A DNA stretch of 64,000 nt, from positions 2,728,001 through 2,792,000 of the forward strand of contig NZ_CP085725.1 of NCBI RefSeq assembly GCF_036840915.1, written 5' to 3'. The stretch comes from Flavobacterium hankyongi. Its GTDB lineage: Bacteria; Bacteroidota; Bacteroidia; Flavobacteriales; Flavobacteriaceae. Below the pieces are notes generated by a model, which was not told the origin of the DNA, made no database searches, and saw only the letters and a list, made by a program, of their open reading frames with translations. The position numbers and the translations under genes are program-made. This document shows positions 8,145 to 16,912 of this stretch, one piece after another (position 1 is the first letter of the stretch; each line of letters starts with the position of its first letter).

Positions 8145-9140
8145 TTAATTCAATTTATCCGTTAGTTTCTTGAACGATTGTTTTGCTTCTTTTCCTTCAT
8201 ACAATACTTCGTAAACAGCATCTAGGATAGGAGTTTTGGCTTTGTATTCTTTATTTAAATTCCAAGCACTTTTTGCAGCATAATATCCTTCGGCAACCAT
8301 ACTCATTTCCATTTGTGCTGATTTTACAGTATAGCCTTTACCAATCATGTTACCAAACATTCTGTTTCTGGAAAAGACTGAGTAACCCGTTACCAACAAG
8401 TCTCCTAAATATGCCGAATTGTTGATGTTGCGTTTCATTTTATGAACTTTCTTGATGAATCGTTTCATTTCACGAATCGCGTTACTCATTAATACAGCTT
8501 GAAAGTTATCTCCATAACCCAAACCATGAGCAATACCAGCAGCTATCGAATAAATGTTTTTTAAAACTGCTGCATATTCAGTGCCGATGATGTCATCAGT
8601 GGTTTTGGTTTTTATAAAATAACTAGCTAGATTTTTAGCCATTATTTTCGCCTTAGCAGCATCACCGCATGCAATTGTTAGATATGATAAGCGTTCTAAA
8701 GCAACTTCTTCGGCGTGACAAGGGCCTGTTATAACACCAATATTATCATAATCGATATTATAATTTTTGTGGAAGTGTTCACCAACAATCATACTGGTTT
8801 CTGGAACAATACCTTTAATTGCCGAAAAAATGACTTTCCCTTGCAGATCTTCGGTTAAGTTTTGAAGTTCGTTATTTAGGAAAGCCGAAGGGATTGCAAA
8901 TATTATATAGTCAGCATCTTTTACTGCCTCGTTAATATCATTAGTTAGGTTTAGTTTTTTGATGTCAAATTCAACCGAACTTAAATAGTTTGGGTTGTGT
9001 TTGTGAAGTTTTAAATGTTCTATAGCATATACGCTTCTCATGTACCAATTTACTTGGTCAACATTCATAGTTAACATTTTCACAATGGCTGTGGCCCAAC
9101 TACCACCACCTATAACGGCAAATTTTGGTTTTTCACTCAT
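8145..9140 (-). CDS. gpsA: NAD(P)-dependent glycerol-3-phosphate dehydrogenase
   Basis: The enzyme reduces dihydroxyacetone phosphate to sn-glycerol-3-phosphate, the backbone of phospholipids. The 331-residue product has the N-terminal Rossmann fold (AVIGGGSWATAIVKML) and a nucleotide-domain strand (YIIFAIPSAFL). The C-terminal domain contains the catalytic-lysine helix (EYAAVLKNIYSIAAGIAHG) and the substrate-binding RNAIREM-type motif (here SNAIREMKRF). Length and motif order are normal. A structured repeat lies just upstream of its start, between it and the divergent lipoprotein gene. Confidence 0.96.
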   Translation of the reverse strand: MSEKPKFAVIGGGSWATAIVKMLTMNVDQVNWYMRSVYAIEHLKLHKHNPNYLSSVEFDIKKLNLTNDINEAVKDADYIIFAIPSAFLNNELQNLTEDLQGKVIFSAIKGIVPETSMIVGEHFHKNYNIDYDNIGVITGPCHAEEVALERLSYLTIACGDAAKAKIMAKNLASYFIKTKTTDDIIGTEYAAVLKNIYSIAAGIAHGLGYGDNFQAVLMSNAIREMKRFIKKVHKMKRNINNSAYLGDLLVTGYSVFSRNRMFGNMIGKGYTVKSAQMEMSMVAEGYYAAKSAWNLNKEYKAKTPILDAVYEVLYEGKEAKQSFKKLTDKLN

Positions 9141-9149
9141 AATTTATTT

Positions 9150-9245
9150 TTTAGCCCCGATAGTAGCGATATCCTTTTATGGCGACTGAGATTCTTGAAG
9201 TTGCCAAAAAAGATATAGCGAATAGCGGGAAAAAGCTCCTAAATA
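9150..9245. repeat. REP-like structured intergenic element
   Basis: About 95 bases can fold into a layered structure. Outer arms are TTTAG/CTAAA. Next are CCC/GGG and AGCGATATC paired imperfectly with GATATAGCG, with CCTTTT facing AAAAAAG. An inner hairpin pairs GGCGACT (9181-9187) with AGTTGCC (9198-9204). The GC content is higher than the surroundings. From memory, a GCCCCGATAG...AGCGGG repeat of this kind recurs between genes in many Flavobacterium genomes; only this copy is visible here. It lies between divergent gpsA and the lipoprotein gene. Confidence 0.65.
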
Positions 9246-9344
9246 AAAGTCGGAACGACGTTTTTATAAAAGAAAAATCAAAGGTATAAAATTTTTGGCA
9301 CGCATATTGGTTTATGATATATGAAACTATAAAAAACACAGGTT

Positions 9345-10244
9345 ATGAAAACTATAAAAATACTTTTGTTGGCCATTTTTACTCCACTGCTCTTTACGGC
9401 ATGTGTGAAGGAAGTATATGTTGAAGATACATATGTAGATAATGGTATTTCATTACCACAACTTATGGAAGGATACGATTTGTGGTATGTAGACTATGAT
9501 GCAACAACAGGAAGCGGTGATGTTCCTTTTTTAACAAGAGCCTTTACTGTTTCGTTTGTGAATGGGAGTATGTATGCTAATAACAATTTGGCAGGTATTG
9601 GTTCAACTGGAGGAGGTTTTGGAGTGCGTATAGGAAGCTATAATTATTTTACAAATGCTGTAAGGGTATATCATGATATTTATGGGATTTATGACCTTGA
9701 GGTATATCAGTTATCTTCTAACCGAATTAAATTGTATAACCGTAGTGAGAATGTAACTTATTATTTAAACGGTTACCAAAGAAGTTCTTTTGATTACAAT
9801 AAATTGTTCTATGATAATTTACATTATTTTTTACAAGAATATAAAGCTTGGGAAAAGGTATATACAAGTAACTATGGAGCGTTAAATGATTTTGATAACG
9901 AACATTTTATTCAGTTCATTGCAGGAGGGAGTGATAACAATTTCCGTTCATCACAAGATGCACCTGGTACACCATACAATAATATCTATTGGGATTTTAC
10001 AGGATTATATGGCATTTCTAACACATCTAGCTATTACAGTAAAATTTTAACATTAGATTATGATTTTTGGGGCAATGAATCGTTTACCATCACCGTTATT
10101 AATGATAGTAGGATTCGATTATACCACAATGCATCAGGGACAACCTATGAATTTGTTGGTCGAGGATTTATTCAGTACATGAAAAAAGGAGTAACAACTC
10201 CAAGAGAAAGAGCAAAAAGTACTGCAGGAAAATTAGAGAGTTAA
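9345..10244 (+). CDS. Hypothetical lipoprotein, 299 aa
   Basis: The protein starts with a lipoprotein signal (LLAIFTPLLFTACVKE), so Cys20 is the probable lipidated residue. The rest is rich in Tyr, Asn, Asp and Gly and contains two similar halves, each with an FDYNKLFYDN- or LDYDFWGNES-like segment and an 'RIKLYN' or 'RIRLYH' strand. This suggests a duplicated beta domain, perhaps facing the cell surface. I do not recognise a named family and assign no function. A 13-bp perfect hairpin follows at 10291. Confidence 0.8.
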   Translation: MKTIKILLLAIFTPLLFTACVKEVYVEDTYVDNGISLPQLMEGYDLWYVDYDATTGSGDVPFLTRAFTVSFVNGSMYANNNLAGIGSTGGGFGVRIGSYNYFTNAVRVYHDIYGIYDLEVYQLSSNRIKLYNRSENVTYYLNGYQRSSFDYNKLFYDNLHYFLQEYKAWEKVYTSNYGALNDFDNEHFIQFIAGGSDNNFRSSQDAPGTPYNNIYWDFTGLYGISNTSSYYSKILTLDYDFWGNESFTITVINDSRIRLYHNASGTTYEFVGRGFIQYMKKGVTTPRERAKSTAGKLES

Positions 10245-10290
10245 TAAATATAAATAAAGTTAAGTTACGTTTTGTTTTTGGTGTTAAGTA

Positions 10291-10324
10291 GAAAGGCGTT
10301 CAGGTATAAATCTGAACGCCTTTC
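10291..10324. terminator. Perfect 13-bp hairpin between convergent genes
   Basis: GAAAGGCGTTCAG (10291-10303) pairs perfectly with CTGAACGCCTTTC (10312-10324) across an 8-base loop. No strong T run follows on either strand, so it is a less canonical terminator. Its position between the convergent lipoprotein and alcohol dehydrogenase genes fits a bidirectional role. Confidence 0.65.
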
Positions 10325-10356
10325 GAAATTTTGCCTTCGAGAGCCTCAGGCAACAA

Positions 10357-11526
10357 TTAGTAACTCATTTCTACAATAGCACGAACTTTTTCTGGGGTAA
10401 TATTCTGTTTTTCGCCCAATGCTTTCCAACCTCTTTCTTCAAATCGTTTTACAATAAAGTCGGCTGTTTCTGTATAATTGTCTGAAGTGTTTTCAGATAA
10501 TTTTGTCTGCATTCCCATTTCATGAAGGAATTCAACAGTTTTTTCGATGGCTTTTTCTGCTTTGTCTTCTATAGTATTACCAGTAATGCCAAAAACTCTT
10601 TCTCCATATTGAGCTAGTTTGTCTTTTTTAGTTTCAAACATCACACGGTATAAATTAGGGCCAATGATTGCCAATGTTCTGGCATGGTCAATTTCGTATA
10701 ATGCTGTTAGCTCATGCCCAATCATATGAGTTGCCCAGTCTGAAGGGACTCCTTTTTGGATTAATCCGTTCAATGCCATGGTTGCACACCACATATAGTT
10801 AGAAGCTAATTTATAATCACTTGGGTTTTCAACTACTGATGGACCAATTTCGACCAAAGTCTGTAAAATGCTTTCTGCAATTCTATCCTGTAATAATGCA
10901 TCGTGAGGATAGGTTAAATATTGTTCTAAAACGTGAGTGTAAGCATCTACGATTCCGTTTTGAATTTGTTTTTTGGGTAACGATTCAATTACAGTTGGAT
11001 CACAAATAGAAAATTGAGGAAACAAAGCACTACCTCCAAAAGATAGTTTTTCCTGTGATTCATTAATGGTAATTACAGCTCCCGAATTCATCTCTGAACC
11101 GGTTGCTGGCAATGTTAAAACAGTTCCAAAAGGGATAACCTGAGAAAGATCTTTGATTAATAATCGTTTGTGTAGAATTTCTTTTGGTTCTCCTTCAAAT
11201 TTCACGGCTGCCGAAATGAATTTCACACCATCAATCACACTTCCGCCACCTACAGCTAGTATAAAATCAATGTTTTGGTCTTTGATAATTTGAACTGCTT
11301 TCATCAGGGTTTCGTAACGTGGATTTGGCTCTATTCCACCAAATTCTACAATTTCATAACCTGTTAAAGCGGTTTTTACTTGATCGTAAATACCATTTTT
11401 AAAGATGCTTCCACCACCGTAGGCTAGTAATATTTTTTTCCCTTTTGCTATTAAATCAGGAAGCTTTGTAATTTGTCCCTTTCCAAACACATAGTTGGTG
11501 GGATTGTATAATTCGAAGTTTGTCAT
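10357..11526 (-). CDS. Iron-containing alcohol dehydrogenase (YqhD/BdhA type)
   Basis: The 389-residue product is a group III metal-dependent alcohol dehydrogenase that probably reduces aldehydes with NAD(P)H. The N-terminal dinucleotide domain shows ILLAYGGGSIFKNG and AVGGGSVIDGVKF. The C-terminal helical domain carries the metal ligands: Asp and His in GIVDAYTHVLEQY, and two His in the THMIGHELTALYEIDHARTLA segment. The N-terminus (NFELYNPTNYVFGKGQI) is typical of the YqhD/BdhA branch. Substrate cannot be deduced. It appears to be a single-gene unit. Confidence 0.93.
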   Translation of the reverse strand: MTNFELYNPTNYVFGKGQITKLPDLIAKGKKILLAYGGGSIFKNGIYDQVKTALTGYEIVEFGGIEPNPRYETLMKAVQIIKDQNIDFILAVGGGSVIDGVKFISAAVKFEGEPKEILHKRLLIKDLSQVIPFGTVLTLPATGSEMNSGAVITINESQEKLSFGGSALFPQFSICDPTVIESLPKKQIQNGIVDAYTHVLEQYLTYPHDALLQDRIAESILQTLVEIGPSVVENPSDYKLASNYMWCATMALNGLIQKGVPSDWATHMIGHELTALYEIDHARTLAIIGPNLYRVMFETKKDKLAQYGERVFGITGNTIEDKAEKAIEKTVEFLHEMGMQTKLSENTSDNYTETADFIVKRFEERGWKALGEKQNITPEKVRAIVEMSY

Positions 11527-11592
11527 GACTACATTTTTTTTAATGAGTCATAAAATTACGGAACAATTTTGGGAACAAATGGTAAAAGAATG

Positions 11593-12237
11593 TTAAGGAT
11601 TGGGTTTTGTGAAAAGGGAAAACCCTTTTAAAATTAGTTTTATAAAAAGCAAAACTAAACATGAACTTAAGATTAAAGATAAGACACCAACAATGATAAA
11701 ACTTGTGCCGGCAACCTGCCATCGCCTCTGATTGTAAAAATCGAAAGCTTTAATGAAATTAAATTTTTGATTTTTTACCAAAGTTTTTAGTTCTTTCTCT
11801 GTCTCAACTTTAGTTACTTTGTTAGTTTGCAGATTGATGTGGAAAAATTTATTATTAAATGTGTTTCCTATGAAGTTGTTTCCAATTAATTGGACTTCAT
11901 CAATATCAGTAATTATTTCAGTCTCTTCATCTTCAATGTAAGCTTGTTCAGGTAAATCAATAAATGATATTTTATATTTTTCATTTATTGGAGCATACCA
12001 ATAATCACCAACTCCTTCATCTATATCTTTAATTTTAGATACGAATATTGAACCAGTAAAAGCAAAAAAATACATGCTGTAAAGCCAAATAAATGGAGAA
12101 CAAAAAGCAAGAAAGGTTCTTCTTTTTTTCTCTTTTTTACTTAAAAAATAAGTTGTGATTGATGTAGGAATTGATAAAATGAGACTTACAAGACCAATTA
12201 AGATTAAATGTATTGCGATTGCAAATATTGGCCCCAT
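11593..12237 (-). CDS. Hypothetical membrane protein, 214 aa
   Basis: I do not recognise a named family. Three hydrophobic segments are visible: residues about 3-28 (FAIAIHLILIGLVSLILSI), about 42-62 (FLAFCSPFIWLYSMYFFAF) and about 172-200 near the C-terminus. The 100-residue loop between the second and third is hydrophilic and beta-rich, so it probably forms an extracytoplasmic domain. Its ATG lies 3 bases after the natural stop of nadD in the corrected frame, so it looks like the last gene of the yicC-gmk-nadD operon. Confidence 0.75.
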   Translation of the reverse strand: MGPIFAIAIHLILIGLVSLILSIPTSITTYFLSKKEKKRRTFLAFCSPFIWLYSMYFFAFTGSIFVSKIKDIDEGVGDYWYAPINEKYKISFIDLPEQAYIEDEETEIITDIDEVQLIGNNFIGNTFNNKFFHINLQTNKVTKVETEKELKTLVKNQKFNFIKAFDFYNQRRWQVAGTSFIIVGVLSLILSSCLVLLFIKLILKGFSLFTKPNP

Positions 12238-12240
12238 ATT

Positions 12241-12821
12241 CTACTTTCTATAAAACAAATTATGCTCCACATATTCCCAAAGCTTACGGGGTAACATAGG
12301 AGTTACATTTTTTTTTTTTTGATGCTTTCACGAATAAAAGTAGAAGAAATTTCAATGACTGGAGCCCCTACACGATGAATTTTTGGATGATTAGCAAATT
12401 CAGAATTCATTTCACCTGAATTTACTCTTGGGTAAACATACACATCATGATTAGATAAAATATGTTCGTAGTTTTTCCATTTGTGCAACGAATTCAGGTT
12501 GTCTTCACCCATAATTAATGAGAATTCATACACAGGAAATTTTTCTTGTAAATGTGCTAGTGTGTTTACAGTATAATTGGGTTGCGGTAATTTAAACTCA
12601 ATATCAGAAGGTTTTATTTTTGGAAAATCTTCAGTAGCTAAATGTACCATGTGCAAACGATGGTAATCGTCTAATAAGGTGTTTTTTTGTTTGTGAGGAT
12701 TGTGTGGGGTAACCACCATCCAAATTTGGTCTAAGTCAGAATACTCAGCCATATGGTTGGCAATAATCAAATGTCCAATATGGATTGGATTAAATGTTCC
12801 AAAATATAATCCTACTTTCAT
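12241..12821 (-). CDS. nadD: Nicotinate-nucleotide adenylyltransferase, frameshifted at an A13 run
   Basis: NadD joins nicotinate mononucleotide and ATP in NAD synthesis. The N-terminal nucleotidyltransferase motif is intact (GTFNPIHIGH), as is the later ISSTFIR motif. As written, the frame ends at 12303 after IRESIKKKKM, about 20 residues short of the family length. The cause is a run of 13 A residues on the coding strand (12308-12320). With 14 (or 11) A residues the frame continues as NVTPMLPRKLWEYVEH and on to a stop at 12241-12243, which is the normal NadD C-terminus. The coordinates given cover the full-length reading. A homopolymer sequencing error, phase variation or transcriptional slippage could each explain it. 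Confidence 0.9.
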
Positions 12822-12830
12822 TGAGTAAGT

Positions 12831-13406
12831 TTATTTATTCACGAAATTTTTTACTAATTCATAAGCTTCTTGCTTAGCTATATCCAAATCATAGTTTTTG
12901 ATAATGGTGTCAAATTGGGGCGCTGTAGCTAACTCGACATGAGCTTTTGCAATACGCATATTGATTTTTTCCTCACTTTCGGTTGAGCGTTCTTTTAAAC
13001 GGCGTTTAAGTTCATCTACACTTGGCGGTTTAACAAAAACAGCAAGGGTTTGTTCAGGGAATTTGTGTTTAATGCGTAATCCACCAGCCACATCAATGTC
13101 AAAAATTACATTCTTACCCAAAGCCCAAATGCGTTCTACTTCACTTTTTAATGTGCCATAAAAATTATCACGGTATACTTCTTCCCATTCTACAAAATCT
13201 TCGGCTTTGATGTGCTGCTTGAAATCATGAATTGACATGAAGTAATAGTCTTTTCCTGAAACTTCTTGACCTCTTGGTTCGCGAGTTGCAGCAGAAATTG
13301 AAAACTCTAAATTCAATTCGTCAATTCCTAATAAATGTCTTACTATAGTTGTTTTTCCAGATCCTGATGGTGCTGAGAATACGATTAATTTTCCTCCGTT
13401 ATTCAT
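12831..13406 (-). CDS. gmk: Guanylate kinase
   Basis: The enzyme phosphorylates GMP to GDP with ATP. The 191-residue product has the P-loop SAPSGSGKTT (residues 11-20). It also has the GMP-binding elements SAATREPRGQEVSGKDYYFMS and an EWEEVYRDNFYGT segment. Length is normal. It lies 9 bases upstream of nadD and 10 bases downstream of yicC, all on the minus strand, so the three are probably one operon. The yicC-gmk pairing is widely conserved in bacteria. Confidence 0.97.
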   Translation of the reverse strand: MNNGGKLIVFSAPSGSGKTTIVRHLLGIDELNLEFSISAATREPRGQEVSGKDYYFMSIHDFKQHIKAEDFVEWEEVYRDNFYGTLKSEVERIWALGKNVIFDIDVAGGLRIKHKFPEQTLAVFVKPPSVDELKRRLKERSTESEEKINMRIAKAHVELATAPQFDTIIKNYDLDIAKQEAYELVKNFVNK

Positions 13407-13416
13407 TTTTTAAGTT

Positions 13417-14277
13417 TTAAAGAACATTAAGCACTTGCTCTTTTATTTTTTCCAATTCATCTTTCATCATTACCACTAATTTTTGCATTTCTGAGTGATT
13501 TGATTTAGATCCCATGGTGTTTATTTCACGACCCATTTCCTGAGTAATGAATCCTAGTTTTCGACCGTTTGCTTCATTACTTTTTAAGGTTTCTAGGAAA
13601 TAATCTAAATGATTGCCAAGTCGAACTTTTTCTTCAGTAATATCATATTTTTCCAAATAGAAAATCAATTCTTGCTCGAAACGATTTTCATCTACATTTG
13701 CTTGAAGTTCATCTAATGCAGTGCGAAGTCTTGTTTTTACAGTTTCTACTCGTTCTGCATCGTAGGCAACGGCATCATTCATCAATTGTCGAATATTCGA
13801 AATTCGTGTTTTGAATTCGTTTTCAAGAGATTGTCCTTCATCTTTTCTGAATTGGTTGATGCCAATTAAAGCTTCATTAATTACTTTTTGGATTTCGTTC
13901 CATTCATTTTCATCAATTTCTTCACGCTCAGTTTTTAAAGCGTCAGGCATACGAACTGCCATTTTCATTAACTCGGTTGCATCTGCTTCAGGAAGTATTT
14001 CCTTCATTTGCGCAATATAGGCTTTTACGATAGGTGCATTGATTTTTGAAGAAGTTTCTTCTCCAGTAACTTCTATATATAACGAAAAGTCAATTTTTCC
14101 TCTTTCTAATTGTTGAGAAATTTGATTACGCAAGCCTAATTCCATCTCACGATACGCTGATGGCATACGCACATTTAAATCCAGACCTTTGCTGTTTAAT
14201 GATTTTAATTCAACAGTAATTTTTTTTGTGGTTAATTGCAAAGATGCTTTACCAAAACCTGTCATTGATTGTATCAT
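13417..14277 (-). CDS. YicC family endoribonuclease-like protein
   Basis: The 286-residue product begins MIQSMTGFGKA, the signature start of the YicC family. It ends with the conserved GFITQEMGREINTMGSKSN segment and the DELEKIKEQVLN helix (DUF1732 part). E. coli YicC has been reported as an endoribonuclease; its role in flavobacteria is not known. A long central helical region fits the family. It is the first gene of the probable yicC-gmk-nadD operon. Confidence 0.95.
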   Translation of the reverse strand: MIQSMTGFGKASLQLTTKKITVELKSLNSKGLDLNVRMPSAYREMELGLRNQISQQLERGKIDFSLYIEVTGEETSSKINAPIVKAYIAQMKEILPEADATELMKMAVRMPDALKTEREEIDENEWNEIQKVINEALIGINQFRKDEGQSLENEFKTRISNIRQLMNDAVAYDAERVETVKTRLRTALDELQANVDENRFEQELIFYLEKYDITEEKVRLGNHLDYFLETLKSNEANGRKLGFITQEMGREINTMGSKSNHSEMQKLVVMMKDELEKIKEQVLNVL

Positions 14278-14336
14278 AAGCGAAAAATAAGGTGTAAAGA
14301 TAGTGTTTTTTAGTTTTCAGAAATTGTAACAACTGA

Positions 14337-15236
14337 TTACTGTTTGCTTACAGCTGTTTGCTTTTTTTGTGTCACTAAATAAATTCCAATAAAGATTAAT
14401 AAAGCAGAACCAATTTTAACCCAGCTCAATTCATCTTTTCCCAATCCAATGGCAAAAATAGAAGCAAAAAGCGGTTGTAAGTAGATAAATACTGCCACTG
14501 TTGTGGGTTTTAGTTCTTTCATCGAAAGCAAATTCAGTAGATAAGTCAGGAAGGTCGAAAAAATAACTACAAAGCCTATTTTTAAGTAAGCAGATGTAGG
14601 CACAATTGTCCAGTCTACCGCTTGAAATTCGCTCCAGCCAAAAGGTATAACCATTAGAAATCCAAAGAAATAAATCCATTTTACAAAAGAAATCGCTTTG
14701 TACTTATCCATTAGCTTTTTGACAATGATGAGATAAAAGCCATACGAAACAGCATTTACAAATACCAAGAAATTACCCAACATGGCATTGGGTGCATTGA
14801 CCATCGATTTTCCGTAGAGTATTAAAGTTACAGTTCCAGCCAGACCTAGCAAAATACCTAGTATTTTTCGATTTTCCATCCTTTCTTTTATAAGTATGGC
14901 AGAAAGAACCAATACAATCATAGGGGTAGTAACCATTAAAACAGCTCCCATTATGGGAGAAGTATAGCTTAGTCCTTTAAAAAAAGTGAGCATATTAAAA
15001 GCAATTCCAAAAAAAGAAGCAGCAATGATTCTTGGAAAATCTGTTTTTTCAATTTTTTCTGTTTTAACAAATAAAGTAGAAAGCCAGAATAACAACATTG
15101 AACCTCCAACTCGAAGGAATATAAATCCGAAAGCATCAATATATTTTGGCATAACATCTTTGGCAATCGTAAAAGTCACACCATAAATAATGGATACCAA
15201 TGTAGCGGCAATAAGCGCCCAATTTCTTTTACTCAT
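14337..15236 (-). CDS. EamA/DMT family transporter
   Basis: The 299-residue membrane protein has about ten hydrophobic helices arranged as two EamA halves. It starts with NWALIAATLVSIIYGVTF and has a second-repeat opening near GNFLVFVNAVSYGFYLI. It probably exports or imports a small metabolite, but the substrate cannot be predicted. The start overlaps the stop of the upstream ArsC-like gene by 8 bases, so the two are translationally coupled. Confidence 0.92.
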   Translation of the reverse strand: MSKRNWALIAATLVSIIYGVTFTIAKDVMPKYIDAFGFIFLRVGGSMLLFWLSTLFVKTEKIEKTDFPRIIAASFFGIAFNMLTFFKGLSYTSPIMGAVLMVTTPMIVLVLSAILIKERMENRKILGILLGLAGTVTLILYGKSMVNAPNAMLGNFLVFVNAVSYGFYLIIVKKLMDKYKAISFVKWIYFFGFLMVIPFGWSEFQAVDWTIVPTSAYLKIGFVVIFSTFLTYLLNLLSMKELKPTTVAVFIYLQPLFASIFAIGLGKDELSWVKIGSALLIFIGIYLVTQKKQTAVSKQ

Positions 15237-15585
15237 TGCTCAAAAATTGAATAGCTGCGTCAACAGTTTTAGCACTGTTTCCAACAAATATTTTACCATC
15301 AACAATAATTACTGGACGAGATAAAAAGGTGTAGTGTTCTAAAATATATCTTTTAAAGTCGGCTTCAGTAAGTTTTTCATCTTTCAGTCCCATTTCTTTA
15401 TATAGAGTAGCTCTTTTACTGAAAAGGACTTCATAACTACCAGCCATTTGTTGCATTTCTTCTACTTGTTTAACCGTCATAGGCTCAGTCTTTATGTCTT
15501 GTAGTTCGAAAGTGTCAAGATGAGGTAATGATTTAAGTATACGCTGACAAGTACTGCACGTTTTTAAGTAATATATTTTTCTCAT
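15229..15585 (-). CDS. ArsC/Spx-family thioredoxin-fold protein
   Basis: The 118-residue protein has the ArsC-family fold with a CSTC motif near the N-terminus (YYLKTCSTCQRIL). It also has the conserved LSRPVIIVDGKIFVG segment. True arsenate reductases of this family have a single catalytic Cys followed by Arg residues; here a CxxC pair is present, so an oxidoreductase role is also possible. It is coupled to the downstream transporter gene and to the upstream lipoprotein gene, whose stop codon shares one base with its start codon. It could also be called an Spx/MgsR-like protein; no arsenic genes are nearby. Confidence 0.88.
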   Translation of the reverse strand: MRKIYYLKTCSTCQRILKSLPHLDTFELQDIKTEPMTVKQVEEMQQMAGSYEVLFSKRATLYKEMGLKDEKLTEADFKRYILEHYTFLSRPVIIVDGKIFVGNSAKTVDAAIQFLSNE

Positions 15586-16385
15586 TATTTTATTTTTAAA
15601 TATTTCTCAGCTTCTTTGTAAGGGATTAATAATACAATTGGGCCTTCTGCATAAGAAGCAACTTCGTATTGATTGTAAACTAATTCTATTCCTTTTTTAG
15701 TCAGGAAGATGTTTTTAGGTAAATGAAATTTTTCATCAGTAAACCAATATCCAGTTTCATTGATGTTGACATTTTTAGGAACTTCTTGTTGTTTTCTAAA
15801 TTTCTGTTCGGCTAATTTTGTAAATCCCTTAAGGTCGGAAAACAAGTTTTCTTTTTTGATTTGTTTGCCAGTTTTAGCATCAATTAAAAAGGAAAGTGAA
15901 GCGTCATTACCGTGTGCACCACCTGTAAAGGCATAGTAGCTGATCGTTACGTTTATTAATTTGGGCGATTGATAGTTAATTGATGCGTGGCCAATAGCTT
16001 CCCAAGCAGTACTATATTCAGAGTCTTCTTTTAGATAGTCATTATATTCTGTTATGAAAGTAGAACAGATGGCATCGAAATTTTTGGGTTCATGAAGCGT
16101 ATCGTTTGTGAATATCGAATGGAATTTTTTTAATAGTAACTTATTGATACTGTCTGTAACCACAGATTTTGTTTTTGAAACTGGGATTTCAATTTCTATT
16201 TTGGTAGTATCAGATTTGTATACGCTATACTTTTCGAACTTTTTTATGTCAAAAGCTAAAGTGTCAATATTTGATTTTGAAGCTTCAAATTCAGTGTTTG
16301 TTTTTTTGATATTAATAGTTGGGTTTTCTTTTTTGCAACTAATAAAAAAACTGGCAAGAAGGATAAAGTACAATGATTTTATCAC
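15585..16385 (-). CDS. Lipoprotein with DUF4163/DUF3298-type domain
   Basis: The 266-residue product starts with a lipoprotein signal (SLYFILLASFFISCKKE). The folded part contains the YYAFTGGAHGN segment and a late IELVYNQYEVASYAEGP segment. Both are typical of the DUF4163-DUF3298 pair, also found in RsiV, which binds lysozyme. The start codon appears to be GTG at 16385; no ATG precedes the signal peptide in frame. Ligand is unknown. It is the first gene of a three-gene run with the ArsC-like protein and the EamA transporter. Confidence 0.87.
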   Translation of the reverse strand: MIKSLYFILLASFFISCKKENPTINIKKTNTEFEASKSNIDTLAFDIKKFEKYSVYKSDTTKIEIEIPVSKTKSVVTDSINKLLLKKFHSIFTNDTLHEPKNFDAICSTFITEYNDYLKEDSEYSTAWEAIGHASINYQSPKLINVTISYYAFTGGAHGNDASLSFLIDAKTGKQIKKENLFSDLKGFTKLAEQKFRKQQEVPKNVNINETGYWFTDEKFHLPKNIFLTKKGIELVYNQYEVASYAEGPIVLLIPYKEAEKYLKIK

Positions 16386-16410
16386 GTTAAAAATTATTTA
16401 AATTGTTCTA

Positions 16411-16418
16411 CAAAATTA
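16411..16418 (-). promoter_or_regulatory. Minus-strand -7 motif TAATTTTG
   Basis: Read on the minus strand this is a TAnnTTTG match. It lies 25 bases upstream of the GTG start at 16385 and supports that start. Confidence 0.45.
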
Positions 16419-16472
16419 ACTTTTTAACTTTACGGTTGGAGGTTTTGGTTTACTTTTGAAAAAAAATAATTT

Positions 16473-16910
16473 ATGGGTATTTTTACAAAAGAGATTTCTA
16501 TTCGCTGGTCAGATCTTGATCCTAATTTTCATATGCGCCACAGTGCTTTTTACGATTTTGGGGCACAGCACCGTATCGAAGTTTTAGAGCAACATGGTTT
16601 GACCATGAAAGTGATGCAACAACAGTTTTTTGGTCCAGTTTTGTTCCGAGAAGAAGCAATTTTTAGAAAAGAAATTCATTTAAGTGATACAATTACGATT
16701 ACAACTAAGATGGGAAAAATGAAAGCAGATGCTTCGCGTTGGACTATCGTTCATGAACTGAGAAATCAAAGAGATGAACTTTGTGCAGTGATTAGTGTTG
16801 ACGGAGCTTGGATGGATACAAAGTTGAGAAAATTAGCAAGTCCAACACCGCAAATTGTTGTAGATGTAATGAATGCTTTCCCTAAAACTGAAGATTTTAT
16901 ACAATTATAA
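16473..16910 (+). CDS. Acyl-CoA thioesterase, hotdog fold (4HBT family)
   Basis: The 145-residue protein has a 4-hydroxybenzoyl-CoA-thioesterase-type N-terminus: ISIRWSDLDPNFHMRHSAFYDFGAQHR. This contains the catalytic-type Asp in a WSDLDPNFHM context. A long central helix and paired beta strands follow. It probably hydrolyses a thioester, but the acyl group is unknown. It is followed two bases later by the DinB-like gene, so the two are co-transcribed. Confidence 0.88.
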   Translation: MGIFTKEISIRWSDLDPNFHMRHSAFYDFGAQHRIEVLEQHGLTMKVMQQQFFGPVLFREEAIFRKEIHLSDTITITTKMGKMKADASRWTIVHELRNQRDELCAVISVDGAWMDTKLRKLASPTPQIVVDVMNAFPKTEDFIQL

Positions 16911-16912
16911 CT

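Noticed and set aside
9151..9339. 62-residue minus-strand frame upstream of gpsA
   Set aside because: It covers the structured repeat and an AT-rich spacer; no family resemblance.
10291..10324. Attachment site or transposon end at the 13-bp perfect hairpin
   Set aside because: No duplicated flanks or mobile gene; its position between convergent genes fits a terminator.
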